Assembly: GCA_022702545.1 (NCBI GenBank)
Contig: JAHRBC010000003.1
Location: forward strand, 372,001 to 436,000
DNA from: Phycomyces nitens
Taxonomy: Eukaryota > Mucoromycota > Mucoromycetes > Mucorales > Phycomycetaceae
Direction of reading: 5' to 3'
Length of the DNA stretch: 64,000 bases
Of this stretch, positions 1 to 13,407 are shown one piece after another (the first letter of the stretch is position 1; each line of letters starts with the position of its first letter). The notes below the pieces were generated by a model that had not been told where the DNA came from, ran no database searches, and saw nothing but the letters and a program-made list of their open reading frames with translations. Made by a program: the position numbers and the translations under genes.

Positions 1-15
1 CAACAAAAAAAAGAA

Positions 16-1424
16 ATGACCTCTCCTACTGCTTTTATGACAACACCAACCATGTCCCGTCCTTTAAACAACCATCGTCCACAGGTCACCAACCAAGGGT
101 TCTATTCTGCCTATGATTCTGCTGGCACCGTCAATCCTCCTGATCTCTATCCTTCCTTCCAGCCCATCATGGCCAAATCCACAAACATTGGTCACAACCA
201 TTCGTCCTATATAAACGAACCCTTGCCATACCACTCCAACCAAATGGTGACTGACACAGCCGATTCAGACCCTTCGGCCGTAGACGGTTTATCCACACCA
301 TCACTACCACCCCTTTCACAGCTCTTGCCACGTCGCTCAGCCTCGGCTTCCCAGAGTCCCCACCAAGACAGACCATCTTCCCAGGGCCCTGACACACTCT
401 CGGCTGTCTACCAGCCGCCTGTCACAAAGACTGATTCAGTATACTTAGGTCAGAATACCACCACTACTACTACTAGCACCATGGCCTCTGTTTCTGCCGC
501 CGTTGCAGCATCAGTCTACCCTACTCCAGTCTATTCTGAACTGTCTCTTGGCAGAGAACGGCCTATTCCACAGCAGGACCATCACCAGAGCACTTTTTAC
601 CTCTTACCCACAGAACCAATCTCGTCCTATCCTTCGACTGCTTTTAGCACCATTCCTGTCCAGAATCCAGTAGTGCCTTCAACAATAGTACCCTCAATGT
701 TTGCTGCTCCTCAACCACCACCACTAGCAAACCATTCCCTACCAAACAACATGCTCATGAGAAGCCACCACAACCATCACCCTCACCACCCTAACCATCA
801 CCCTCACCATTTACCATCTCCCCCTCCTTCAGTGATCGATAGCATGTCTCCAGCCTCTCAGCAGGCCCTCGATCAGAGCAAGGTGTTTTCTTTTGTTTCT
901 CTTCCAGGCGTCAACCAAAAGAAGCGCCCAAGACGTAAATACCATGAGGTCGAGCGACTCTACCAATGTAATTTTCCAGATTGCACAAAGGCATACGGCA
1001 CTCTCAACCATCTGAATGCTCATGTTTGCATGCAGGGTCATGTAAGTAAATATCATAATACATTCATATCTAGGTTTGATTTGTATTGATTTGTTTTTAT
1101 TTCTGCATCAAAAAATAAAAAATAAAATAGGGTCTCAAGCGCCATCCTAATGAATTCAAAGAATTGCGCAAGCAATGGAGACGTCAGAAACGCGAGAATC
1201 AGGCTCTTGCCAAACGAGAACATAACCACGACATGGATGCTATGAATGGTATGTTGCCCCACCCATCTCAGATGGCCCTACCTGGCCTCTATTCGCCCTG
1301 GAAAGACACATCAGTAGGCATGATGCAAACCAAATCTCATGCCCGTCCGCATGTCCTGCAACACCAACATTCGATGACTGCAGACTATCACACCGGCATT
1401 CATCTTCATGGATCTCCATATTAA
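16..1424 (+). CDS. C2H2 zinc-finger transcription factor, Con7-like
   Basis: Two exons (16-1041 and 1131-1424) separated by an 89-bp GT-AG intron give a protein of 439 residues. Residues 1-300 are low-complexity, rich in Ser, Pro, Gln and His, including a His/Pro run near residues 250-270, as in fungal regulators. One C2H2 finger lies at about 318-342 (C-x4-C-x12-H-x5-H, beginning CNFPDC) after a basic KKRPRRK stretch. It contains KAYGTLNHLNAH and is followed across the intron by KRHPNEFKELRKQW and a basic helix. This finger plus tail resembles the fungal Con7 family of developmental regulators (recognition by eye). The intron falls exactly after the last zinc-binding His. The start is the first ATG of the open frame; only 15 bases of leader are in the window, so an upstream exon cannot be excluded. 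It should act in the nucleus as a DNA-binding protein. Confidence 0.75.
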
Positions 1425-1550
1425 CTCGACCTTACTTCCTCCTCTCCTTTCCTACGCTCAAAGACAACAAACAAACCAAGAAACAAAAAACAAAAAAACC
1501 AATACAGTCTTTACCCTATGCCCTTCCTTTTAAATAACTTCTTTATTTTA

Positions 1551-1617
1551 TTTATTAATTATTATTATTATTATTAGTATTAGTATTATTATTATTTATT
1601 ATTTATTATTATTATCA
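1551..1617. repeat. TTA-type microsatellite
   Basis: Imperfect run of the trinucleotide ATT/TTA in the 3' UTR of the preceding zinc-finger gene. Confidence 0.8.
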
Positions 1618-2560
1618 CTAGTATTATTTATTCAGTTTTTCATGTACATAGGCCACATATCTCTTTTAGTGCGATTTCAGCGTGTTTCTTTTATATCATT
1701 TTTATTTTTTTATATCTTTATTGCAATAGAAAATCTATGGCAATTCAAGCTTTTTTTGTAATATGCATCATCAAAATTCTATTATATTTTCTGTTTTTTT
1801 TCTTCCTTTTTCTTTCTCTATTGTTATATACATATATGTATATACATATATGCGCGTATGTTTTCTACAAAATAGAGAAACATGTGAAATCTATGGTGAT
1901 ATTGAAAATAGAGTTTATTTCAATATATATATATATTCTTATGTATCAATGTATGTGTATTGACAACGGCGATCCCTCTTTAATTACCTACTATCTTATT
2001 ATTGTTTTTTAAATTGTCGTTTACGCGTTGAATGGTATGGCTCTTGAAGTGTGCAACAGAAGAAATATTGTCAAATTGCCGTCCCACAAAGGACAATGGT
2101 TATTCTAAATTATATATTTCTAAATGCTTATGAACGAATAATAATAAGCATATTTTTCCCAAATAAAGAGAGCGATCATTTTAGTTGTTTATAGTTAGCA
2201 GGTCGGTTTGGTGCCCACAAATAAGCGTAATTTTAAATGATGACTGTAATTGCAAATTATTAGAATACAAGTGCTGTTTTAGCCAGGTGCCATTTTGCAG
2301 AATATAGACAAGGCTTGTTTTTACATTTATAAATGTTTCATTGGCGGTGTTGATCCCATTCGACCTGCGACTCAATCACTGAGAAAATATATATATATAT
2401 GTGTGTATGTTTATGTATATATATATACATGTATGTATTTTATTATTGTATAATTAGATTAATATTTGTAATTATGATATTCCATTATACTCTTTATTAT
2501 ACTTGGCATCAAGATCTTTGATGGACGGTGAATTCTTTTGAATATTATTATTATTAATAA

Positions 2561-2602
2561 TAATATAATATAATATAATATAATATAATATAATATAATA
2601 TA
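2561..2602. repeat. TAATA pentanucleotide microsatellite
   Basis: About eight tandem copies of TAATA followed by an AAT run. Confidence 0.85.
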
Positions 2603-2688
2603 ACAATAATAATAATAATTCTTTAATTAATTAATTAAATTTATATGTATATATAAAGAAACATGCTTCTTGTTTTGGAATAAAACAA

Positions 2689-3240
2689 TGCCTTTGGACA
2701 TTGTAAAGATTGATGTCTATCAACATAAAGACACCCTCTTACTTTTTGTCATGTCGTCTGGTTTATTGGCTAAATGCGAGGTACAGTATTCAATAGTCCA
2801 ATATTAGTTCAAAACAGCAAAATGACGAGTAACATGGCGTTTCATTAATGTAACCATTTAATAACCATTCTTGCTTCTCACTCGCTTAAATTCCAGTCAT
2901 CTCTGTCTTGTAACATTTCGGTGTAGAAAATATATATACATACAATACTCTATTTATTCTTTTATTTATATATATATATAATTATATATACTTTTTTATC
3001 TGTCTCACCTCACTACACACCATTCAGAATCTTCTCGGTTTAGAAACCAAAGAGTATTCGGTAGATCAGCAATTGCCTTTTTGCCTTGAGTTGCGCTGTG
3101 GGATTATAATCTAGTAGGCCAGATTGCTAATCAAGCTAGGTCGCACAGTGTTTGCTGGTCAATTTATCGACCAGAAGAAGCCTAATGTCCAAGATCCAAA
3201 CGTCTGTCTCAATTTGGCTCGAGAGATCCAGAAAGACTGA
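2689..3240 (+). pseudogene. Possible broken small gene, function unknown
   Basis: Frames starting at ATG 2689 (MPLDIVKIDVYQHKDTLLLF...) and resuming near 3026 (NLLGLETKEYSVDQQ...) and 3118 (GQIANQARSHSVCWSIYRPE...) have coding-like composition. They are separated by a plausible GT-AG intron (gtacag at about 2780 to ttcag at about 3026) and then by stops and frame changes. No family is recognised. It may be a decayed gene, or a gene with splice sites that could not be resolved. Confidence 0.25.
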
Positions 3241-3529
3241 TTCATTTAGCTGTGCTTTTAATATCAAAAGAACGAAAAATGAAAAACAAAAATGCTAATT
3301 CTATTTGAAAAAGGCACCTTTTTTCTTTCTTTCTTTTGTTGTTCAATTGACCTTTATGTAAATATCATGAAAAAATATATAGTGAAACATGTACCACATT
3401 TTCCCCTCATTCCATCCCCAAAACTGCCTTTTTTTTTATTATTATTATTATTATTATTTTATATATATATATTTTTATTTGTATTCTCTCTTTTTTTTTT
3501 ATATTTATTTATTTATTTGTATCTACGCC
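3241..3529. other. Low-complexity intergenic spacer
   Basis: T-rich, ATT-repeat sequence between the possible broken gene and the 3' end of the reverse-strand exportin gene. No gene is seen. Confidence 0.6.
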
Positions 3530-6500
3530 TTACTTGACTCTCAGCACAGCTCGGACATCCATTAGGAATCCCAAAAGAGCCTCTCTAAATCCTGGTGCAT
3601 TCCGACTAGGAGGCAAAGAATACGCCAATTGAGTAGGGGTTGCCTGGTCAAGGGTTTGAAAGGCAAAAAGCAATCTAGACTGAATGTCTGCTGGTTGCTG
3701 TCCAATGATCTGATTCACAATGACCATGTAATCATCCTACACCACACAATATATAATAATATATCAACAAATACCAACAAATACCAACACAGTCACATTT
3801 ACTCACCCTTTGAGAACATATGAGGGCCAAAAGTGCCTCTGTGGCCGCATCTACGACCTGGCCATCGAGGTGCTCGAACAAGAGGACCTTTAGCAATTGG
3901 CCAAGGAATTTGGAGAGTGCCTGTTGCAATAATCCGAGGTTGCCTATTCAACCCAGAGATTATCATTATTTTTTAGAATACAGACTGTATATAGAGATAT
4001 ATAGATAAAAAGTGAACAGACCATGGTTGGATTGCTGTTGCACATGGGCCCACAGGGCGAGGGGTGCAACGGCATGCAGGGCGAGAATATTGATGTCTGC
4101 GATATCATGGCCAATACCAAATTCCAGACTGGCCATCAGGTTGTTGAACAGATCGATAGGAAGACTTGTCAATTTGTCTGGAAACACCTCGATCAGATGA
4201 GAGATCAGCTTTATGTACTCTTGACAGAGATTAGGAATCTATATAGATAGACTGGGTTAGTTTACCAAAGAGGTCCCTTGGAGATCTTACCTTTAGCATC
4301 TCCATGTCAACCATGGGAATAATCACATTTATGCCAAAAAGAACAACATTGGCTACGTCTTCATTCTGATTTGGCAAAACTGGGTTCTTGTTTTGGTCTA
4401 TTCTTAATGAGTTATGGGCCTAAAAGGTAAAAGGTAAAAAGAAAAAAAAAGGTGGGCCTTTTTTTTTTGTTCACTTACTAAAGTCTTCAAATTCAGAAGC
4501 CATGATGTTGGACAGGAGAATTAGGGCAGCAGATATGTCTCCATAGGGCTTGTCCTCTTCCTCTTCTTGACTGTGCATCCTTTTCTTTCCCTGATTGACA
4601 GCCCCAAGGATCCTCAGGATTTCAATGACGACACGGAAAAACATTTGCTTCTGCTCTTGTCCGAGAACACCAAAGTCCTATTTTTAGGTATGATAGAGCA
4701 GTAAGTCATTGCACATCCCTTCTAAAACCAGTCTAGTCTGTAACGCACCAGGCGTCCGGCGAGATCTACAAACAGTTGAAGAATCAGGAGTTGGACCTGA
4801 GACACATCCTTGTAAAGAGACATGAGCTGGACAAGGCTCTCAAAGAATCCAGAACAAAAGTCAAAGATGATGAGAGTATTGTTGAATTGACAGGCAAGAG
4901 CCAGGCCGTCCAACATCTAGAGAATTTAGTGATCTACATACATACATATATACATATAGGCCAAGATGATTTGGTTTACCTCTAGCGAATCCAGCACTTG
5001 GTTCATAAACTCGGCGTACTGGAAATTCTGTTGGAAATTCGGATGGCGCAGGACGTTTCCTAGCCGTTTCTTTTGGCCAAATATTTTAGATACCCTTTTT
5101 TTTATATATCTGGACACATAGTTGGTTACTTACTTGGATCATCTTGAATATCAACCCAAAGTAATTGTCGCGTGTATTGGCATCAGTTGAGTTGCTGGAA
5201 ATTGAGGCCACAGTCTGGATCAAGCAACTAGGACAAGAATGGCATCGTCATAATACTTAACCATAAAAGTTTATATTCACAAAAGTTCTTGTCTTACTTG
5301 TGTACCACCTCTGGTAACTGTTCCATATTTTCAGTGACAAATTGAACCAAGTCTGGGAACTTGTCTAATTACAAACTTTCAGACCCCCGCTTATTTCTCT
5401 TTTACTCAAAATAACTTACTCGACTGTAACAAATAGCTCTTTGTATTCACACACGTTCCACATGCGTTAAGCCAAGAGATAAGCTAGGCAGCAAATAATG
5501 AGCATGGTGATTAATAAATAAATAAATTTAAATTTTTAAATTTTATCATATATATATATATGTATATATAATAAAGAATCATAAATTACCTGCAACAAGA
5601 CATCTGGATCTGCATTCCACAGCACAAAATTGGTCTTTAACTGCTCGATACAAAAGTCAATAATGTGTACACCTTGTCCATCTGATGGCCCAGGTCTTCC
5701 GAATGCTTTTGCAATATTAGGACTAGAACAATTTTTTTTAAAAGGAATGTCAATTGTGTTAATCACAGAAAGCTTGCCTTGGAAACCATACCTTATGTAG
5801 CCATATTCATTCTCATCTACCAAAAGATAGGATTTTGACCAACGTTCCATAAACCAGACCAGTGTTGCAGCCACACGCGGGCTGCAATTAGAAGCCTAAA
5901 TCCACATCAGCAACCAACCAAGCCAGCCAGCCCTCCACCCCACCCCCACCCCCATTTCAACAGCCATCCTGCTTACCTCCATTGAATTGGGTCCAAAACT
6001 AGACGAGAACCTTTGCAATTCCAATAACTGTCTAGAGACATTCACGACAGGGTCTTGCTCCATTGCCTATTAATCTTACTCGATAAGAAATACAACGATA
6101 AAATGGGTACACCAACAGATCTGGTGAGAATACACCAGAAATATATATATGTACAATTATTATTATTATTACCTGGGATCCAGACAATTGCATAATAGAA
6201 TCTGGAATCATGGGTTGCTCACCCTTTCCGGTGTCAGCCAGAATATGACCAGTGATCAGAATAATCCAGTGCAATTGCTCGTGAAGAAGAAGAAGCTTGC
6301 CATCTAAACCACCATATATATATATTTTTTTTAAAAAAGAACATTGTCAATTGTTGTCTTTTATGGCTTACCAGAATCAACTATGTTTACAAAGTATGTC
6401 TTTAGGCGATCAAAGCAACTTCCCAGCAATAATTGCAACCGGAGGATACATTGGTGGGGATGAAGTCTTCCCAGGGTACCAATGCATGTGAGCTGGTCTG

Positions 6501-8587
6501 CATACACATCCTAACAGCCGACTTAGCTTTTTCTCCAAATTCACAGGCACTTACCCAATCCTTGAATCCATTATCAATCTCATCCTCTTCTTCATCGTCA
6601 TTCATGGCCAGAATCGAACTCTCCAGGCGAGCATCAATGTAAGTCTCGACTACCTGATAGGCAACCGTCTTCATGTAGTTGGACAGGTTCTCACTGTCTA
6701 TCTTGGACATGCCTGGGATTGTGCCCAAAGATTGTTCGCCATGTCCAGGCTGAACAACATCGGCCAATCTTACCCATGTCTCGAGACATTCATCGCTGGC
6801 TTCACTCAGCCAACCCTCCTCTACATCCGTAACCGTACCTCTGAGGCACACAACCGTCAGTCTTCCAATTGCATTCAAGAACTGGAAGAAATCTGGCAGA
6901 GTACAAAGAATATTGACTGGGATGTTCTCCAACAATCTTCGGGTCATCTGGATAGCCCCCAACATATGAGGACCTTGCTCAGCCAATACTTCTGGATTTG
7001 TACCAGACTCAAGAATACTGATACAATAAAAAAAAAACATTGGAATAAGTATAAAGTCAAGATCCCCCCAAAAAATACTTACTCGTTCATCATCTTCAAG
7101 GTGCCGTGCATCAAAGTGGTCGCATAGGCTTTCACGGCAGCCGAATCATGGCTAAAAAAGTACTCTTGGAAGCCAGAGAGTTGGACAAGGCATTGCCTGC
7201 AACGATGGGACAAAACATCGTCTGTCTGAACCAGGTTATAGGTCTAAACAGAGCAATTAAGTTTCGTCTCGATCTACGATAAAAAATCCTCTCCTTCTTA
7301 CTCTAAAGAACAGCCAAAGCACATCGCTATTTCCAACTACTGGTTGCCAGCTGGTGGGGAAGATGGTAAATACTTTCTTAACCGTCGAAGGTCCATCTTC
7401 ACGGTCAAAGTCATCAGAATCATCCCCAGACTTTGCAAAGGATCCCGGAAGAGCATTACTGGCACTTGTTGATTCAAATTCCCAGTGAAGAATCTTTTCC
7501 AACAATTCAAGGCACTGGACAAGTAATGCAGGAGGAGGTGACGACAGATGGTTTGTCTGGGACACGACATGATGCAACTTTGTCACTGCCTGTTCCAGTA
7601 TAGAAAGCAAAAAGCGGGTCTGGTTACAAGCAAGGGTTAGTGAATTGGCTCGATACAAATAGAGATCCACATATACATGCCTCAAAGAACACCTTGCACT
7701 TGTAATGAAACTCCCAGGAAAGACCAACTGTTGCTGACTTTGTGTTGGAGAATTGGTCTACTAATGCATTGGCCATGGCAAATCCGAGAACCTAAGACAA
7801 CCACGTTTATAATACATGGGCAGATTTGAGTCTTAGTCTTGTATTTCAACACATTCCAAATAATAATAATAATATATATATACGCACTGGTCCTTCTCCG
7901 GGGGAATTGAACAGCTGCTTGATATTGAGAAATATCGACATTCGGTCTTGTTCAGAGATATCAAACATACTTCTTTTGGTGATCAAAGAAATAGCTAACA
8001 ATAATTGTTCTCGGACATATTTTTGCAGCCTGAAATTGAAACAATTGTAATCTATAAATGATATTGTTGCCACCAAAAGCACTAGACACTCACGTTGGTC
8101 TTTGGGCACAGTATTCGATCATATAGTTCTTGAGTTGTATGATATCAGATAGCTCGTAAAGAGAATAATCTCGCACGGCTATTCTACCTATAGCATGAGC
8201 CACTTGGAACTGGACCATTGGGCTCTGTGCTCTATCTAAAATAATATCCAATCTTTATCAGCCAACTGGATTGATCCTATTGCAAACACATTTGCTGTAT
8301 CTTTGCACTTGGGATATGGTTTATCACTAGAGAATAAGTTGGCTTACCCAGAATATACTGGCATAGAGCAAGTGCCTTTGGTAGCTGACAAAATGAACTC
8401 AAGACAAGTTCGGCTGCAGCTCGAGTGGCAGGCACCTTTATGTTTTGTATATATAAAAAATACATTATGGTCATTCCAATAATAATAATGAAAAAAAAAA
8501 GTCATTTTTTTGTTTTACTTGAAAGTCGGCACAGGCTTCTTCAAACTGAGCATAGATTGCTGCGGCATCAGGATTCTGATTTGACAT
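3530..8587 (-). CDS. XPO4: Exportin-4-like nuclear transport receptor (importin-beta family)
   Basis: Reverse-strand gene of about 5 kb split into roughly twenty exons by short GT-AG introns. The start ATG (8585-8587) opens MSNQNPDAAAIYAQFEEACADFQ-like sequence. The second exon has the exportin N-terminal pattern TRAAAELVLSSFCQLPKAL. Around 8100-7850 is the segment RPTLQKYVREQLLLAISLI, followed by LNIKQLFNSPGEGPV and then GLSWEFHYKCKVFFE (about 7740-7690). That order and wording match exportin-4 better than exportin-7 (recognition by eye). Further in are LELLEKILHWEFES and FPTSWQPVVGNSDVLWLFF. The acidic DDEEEDEIDN loop lies near 6600, and the tail ends FREALLGFLMDVRAVLRVK then TAA. Exportin-4 carries cargo such as eIF5A and SMAD3 out of the nucleus with RanGTP in animals; the fungal role is inferred. 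All visible segments keep open frames, so the gene looks functional. Confidence 0.8.
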
Positions 8588-11159
8588 TGACCTGATCCAA
8601 AGAAGTACACAGGCTTTATACAGTGCTTCCCACCAAGCACCATTAAATCAGCAATCAAAAATACAAGTCACGTTCGGAAGTGAAATGAACTTGGAAATAC
8701 AGTTTTTTTTTATTTCTAAAAATGGACAGTTGAAAAGATGAAGCAAATTGGAGATTATAAAAGTAACATCTTTGAACAATAGTATTTTGAGCTGAATGAC
8801 CAACATTCCAGAATATACACCACAAAAGTTATATATTTGCAAAGTATTTGGAATATAACCACATCTATAGTATCTATCTACCACTAGCACTCAAAGTTTC
8901 TTTCCTTTTTGACATTGGTGTCTTTAGTAGTCTGAATTATCACAACTTTCCAATTGACACATCAATAGCAAAAATAAACATAACCAACTTGGCATGGAAG
9001 AGATATGAACGACAGGAGAGTAGAAGAATTTATTATATTTCTAAAAAGTCTTTATTTTTTCCTGCTGTCTTTACACAATTATACAATAAATAAAAAGCAG
9101 ATGAGCAAATACTTGCACTATACTTGCCTTTACCTATATCACAGAGCACGTAGAAGTTCAGAATTTAGACTTGTAAAAATCATCGACATGCAATTCACCC
9201 AAGGACAAGGATTCCAGAGGCTTTAGAGTATGCTACTACCACCTGCCTTGATCGAAGCATAGTGAATATTGACAGGTGTCAGGGAAAAGACATGTGGAAC
9301 TAATGGCAGTTGTGAATGGTTGTAGCAAGGTCTTATGGAGATTAAATTTGGTAAAATGCAAATTCAGTCAAGTAACAAACTACAAAACAGAACAAAACAA
9401 AAAAAAAAGGTATCTCTTTGTTTTTTGTAAACGTTTCCTTGTTCAAGCAAACATGTACAGTTTGGAACCTGTATAAGAACATTTGGTAAACATATATGTC
9501 TTTATTATACTGTCATCTTGAATAGCATTGAAAGCATGCCAATTAATGATGATCAGAGGGCGAATATATTTGTCATTGGGATAGACTGACTAGGTATTGC
9601 CGTTAAACACAATCTTTAGACATAATATTGATCAAGTTTTTTTTTAAAAAAAATATCACCATTTGAAATTGAAAAGAATCCTCGATTCATCTTACTATCG
9701 TCAAGCAAACAGTCAGCCATAAAGCATTTATAGATACGGTGATTCTCCTGCCAAACGCCCATTGAGCCCTGGAATCTTTTCTTTCTTTCTTTTTTAGCTC
9801 TAAAAGAAAGCAGCAGAGAAATAGATCGGGGGAGAACCATAGAAAACATAGTGTCATTGAATTGGACAAAGATCTTGAAATAAATTGAACCTGAACCCCC
9901 TTTTCTGCTATTCATGTATTTTTCATTGTGTGTTTAATAATATCCTCTCCTATATGGAATAATTCAAATACAACTATTTATATCATTTATGAATAAAATG
10001 AATCTGTAGTAAGCTCAAGTTTAGTTATTATTAAGGCCACTTGCTGATAATCCAAGCAGAGACGATAAACATGCTGGCAAATACAAGGCCAACTTGTGCT
10101 GATATAGTTTATTAAAGGATTTTGTCTTGACTAGATTTATTGAAATATAATCATTAATAAAAAATATATACTGAATCCATGGCTATAATGTTGATCCCTA
10201 ATATACTTTGGACAAACATGCCAATCTCAGAAACGATACATTTTGTCTTTTTTTGTGTTAATGAAGTCGGAGAACCACTGCGCTTCATTGTGACGTTGAC
10301 TTTCTGTAACCAATTATCAATCAAGAAGCAATACAAGTAAGAAACAATCCAACCTTTGTTCAACCATCAACACTTGTCAAGAACGATAACTTTGCGTAAG
10401 TTATGCCTCCTACCTTCCCTTCTCTCGTCCTTTGGTCCACGCTCTTTTTAGCCTCGACCGTCAAGTCAACAGCGCCTTCTTATTTTCTGGTTATGTCTGG
10501 CTGTCTGAACAACGCACACACACGCACATGAAACGCAGCAATGCCTTGAAGATTGGGTGATGAAGCCAAAGCATTTCTTTCCCCAGGCCCGTATCCTCCA
10601 AAGAGAGAGAGAGATGGGGATATTCACTTCTTTTTTTTTTGGATTCTTTCAATGGAATTACGAATGGCGCAGCAATCATTGATAGCCTTTGAATTCTTCA
10701 ACCTTTTTTCTTTTTCATCTATTCTTTTGTTTTGTTTTGCAAGACACCAGCACCAACCACTACTACGACCACAACCGCAACATCAGATCACAGAATCACC
10801 AAATATATTCAGCAGAAAGAAGAAGAATAAGAAAAAAGGACCAGCTCTTTTATTGCAGCCACACCCAAACCACCGTTATCATCGACTTTCCTTTTTATTA
10901 TTATTTACGTGTTTTCTGTGTTATTATTGTGCGATGAAAGGAGGAACGGACTGGGAGAGAATGCTACGTCACTTCATATCGGTCGAAGCGTGTGGAGATG
11001 TATTGGGGCTCAGAGCGTACACATACAAGGAGAAGAGATTTCATCTCTTATACAACAGAGTATTGACTTTTTATTTATTTGGACACAAAAAGGGTTTTAT
11101 TTGTCCATCTCTCTTTGCATCCTTAGCACCAACCTACACAACAACCAAAAAATAACAAC
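8588..11159. other. Intergenic region with no recognised gene
   Basis: AT-rich sequence upstream of two divergently placed genes. A weak coding-like segment lies on the reverse strand at about 9690-9915 (GSMGVWQENHRIYKCFMADC), with no recognised family. Positions 10400-11159 are C/T-rich with A/G tracts and look like the promoter and leader of the FoP-like gene that starts at 11160. Open frames there lack coding character. Confidence 0.5.
10031..10288 (-). other. Possible small membrane-protein fragment
   Basis: On the reverse strand an ATG at 10288 opens MKRSGSPTSLTQKKT and continues to about 10173. A second segment, 10110-10031, encodes VGLVFASMFIVSAWIISKWP and a stop, a single hydrophobic helix. 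A GT-AG intron between them (from about 10170 to 10110) is plausible, but the phase I can derive does not join the two frames. A small tail-anchored protein is possible. No family is assigned. Confidence 0.15.
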
Positions 11160-11806
11160 ATGGCATCCACACGCAACATATTTAACCAGCCTTCCAACAA
11201 TGGTCGCATCGTCACTCTCCAGTCAGGCGGCTTGAACGAAAGGTAAGGGATTTATCAGCCTATTCACAACAGAAATCTCAACTCTTTAAAAACAGATTCA
11301 GCCAATTGAGCCAATTGAGCCAACCTAGTTACACAAAGAAGGTTCATGTTAGGGAAGAGGTTGTTACTTCATCCAGTGTTTTTAGCCGTATCCGCGGTAA
11401 CACTGCTTCTCAGGGAGGTCGCAAGAGTGGGTCAAATGGAATCCAAAGTCGTCTAGGAAAGCCAGTTGGTGGTGTTCAGAAGCGTACCAATGCGCAACCC
11501 ATGTCAGGCGTCGTTAGACATGGACAGACCAATGGACGTGGAAAGCAAACCACAGGAACAGTAGGAGGAGGACGCAAACAGCAGGCGCAAAACAACGGCC
11601 CACGAGGAAGCCACCAGAAACCTCAGCGCGGTGGGCCTGCAGGTCCCAAGGGTCGTCAGGAAAAGCCCAAGAAGGCTACAGCTGAGGATCTTGACAAGGC
11701 TTTGGATGCTTACATGATGAAGGACCCCAAGACAGCCCAGCTTAAGCTTGACGAGGAAATCACTTCTTACATGGACGAAGCAGGCGACATCCTAATGGAG
11801 CTGTAG
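11160..11806 (+). CDS. FoP/CHTOP-like RNA-binding mRNA-export adaptor
   Basis: Two exons (11160-11242 and 11296-11806; 53-bp intron) encode 197 residues. The middle (about 45-145) is a basic, Gly/Arg/Gln-rich disordered region with RGG-like pieces, as in RNA-binding adaptors. The C-terminus (about 150-197) has EDLDKALDAYMMKDP and KLDEEITSYMDEAGD, two copies of an LDxxLDxYM-like motif. This is the hallmark of the C-terminal FoP duplication domain of CHTOP (Friend of PRMT1), a TREX mRNA-export component in animals. No RRM is present, which argues against ALY/Yra1. The start at 11160 is chosen because it opens MASTRNIFNQPSNNG and splices in frame; the longer upstream frames look like leader. Nuclear localisation and an export role are inferred from the family. 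Confidence 0.7.
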
Positions 11807-13407
11807 AAAGAGAAAATATCGACTCCTACTAGGTCAAACAAGAACAAGAACAAGAACAAGAACAAGAAGAACAATCACAACCACAACCACAACAACAAAA
11901 AACAAATACGACACTTCAATTGTAGTCAAATAGTTTCTATACACACGAGCACAAAAACTCATATTATACATACAAAAAAGATTAGCAGCAAACTATGGAC
12001 TGTAGATACTACATCTATGCATGCGTACTTTACTTTTATTTATGGGAAACCTTTATAATGGACATGGATGTGTGGTTAAATTGGAAAAAAAGGTATCATC
12101 ATTTTGTCTTGTTTAAAATGATGGCTCTAAATATTAAGATGGCAAATGTATTATTTTTTGTATAAATCCAAGTTTAACACGAACAAGCTTCTCTAGATCA
12201 TTAAATTGCGGATGATATGATGGATATAATAAGCTAATCGGTAGTAAAGGAATCAGGATTCTTGTGCAAACGTGCATTTATTCTCTTACAAAATTCCAAA
12301 TAATAATAATAAGTTTAAATGATCGTCATGACCCACAAACCAAACATACCATCATACATGGACCCAAAAACAACCCCCTTTATGTTTTTTCTTAAAGACT
12401 CTTTCTATTGTGCCCTTTAAAAACCCCTTGGTTCAAGATAATGATCTTGGCACTTTATCTTTTGTAAATTGTGTATCACTCCAAGGAGTTTAGACAAATT
12501 CCATTGTCTCTACCAAAATTCTCAAAGACACTTTTTTATTATTTTACAAAAATAAACTTGCACAATCTCACCTCTAGCATCCTCAACTGATAATACTTTT
12601 GTAATTGAAACTCGTCAGATTCAATTGAACTACACCAATGAACATCAGTTTTAAAAAATACAGTACAAAAAGTATGAATATTTACAAGTCACAATTAATT
12701 AATTTTTCCAAAATCACTTCATCTGTCATTCCAACATTAGTAAAGGGGTATACAAGAGCATAAATAAATAGAAATTAATGTTTCTTGCAGGCTAAAATAT
12801 GATAATATTGCCAACTGCTATCAATAAAAAGCGCTAAGAATAAGAGAATTCAATCCTTTAGTACTGTCTAGAGCAATATATAATATTTCTAGATGTCTAA
12901 TACCCACAAGTTGACTCAAAATTTGAGATTGAATATAGTCGGCCGTATCCAGGGCAGTCAAGTGATTCCTTACCTACTAGAAAACTATAAAATGGCACTA
13001 TGACTTACCAGTGGGTATTTCTATATGTAAATAGCTCTCAAAATGACATGTGTCAGAGTGAAAGGTGTGCACTGCTCAGAAGGAATGGATTTCATGAAAT
13101 TTCTTTGCAGTAGGCATTCAATATTAAATTTTTTTAATCTTTAAATAAATGAAAATTAAACTACAAAATAAAAACTTTTTGTTTAATTAATCTTTACGGA
13201 AATATAAATGATCCTGTATTTTAAAACTGACTTTAAAAGACGGTTTATTTAAAAAAAAAAAAGAAGTATGCACCATGGCAACCAAAGAAAAAGATAGAGA
13301 CAGATAGATAGGAGGAAAATATAAGAGATGGAGCAAAGTCGAAGATGAAAGAGACTACAATACTACATGCCTTTCTTTTTTTTTTGGGATTTGGTTTGCT
13401 AAATCTT
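11807..13407. other. Intergenic region, two converging 3' ends
   Basis: 3' UTRs of the FoP-like gene (with an AAGAAC repeat at about 11838-11865) and of the alpha4 proteasome gene, with AT-rich sequence between. No gene, RNA or TE signature was found. Confidence 0.6.

Larger units (their letters stand above)
1425..2688. other. AT-rich intergenic region / 3' UTR
   Basis: No gene is seen. The stretch begins with a C/T- and A-rich 3' UTR of the zinc-finger gene and contains long TTA/TTG-type runs and TA-alternating runs. Short open frames here are low-complexity and do not look coding. Confidence 0.6.

Noticed and set aside
10553..11155. 200-codon forward frame before the FoP-like gene
   Set aside because: Low-complexity C/T-rich leader with no homology-like segments; the conserved protein begins at 11160.
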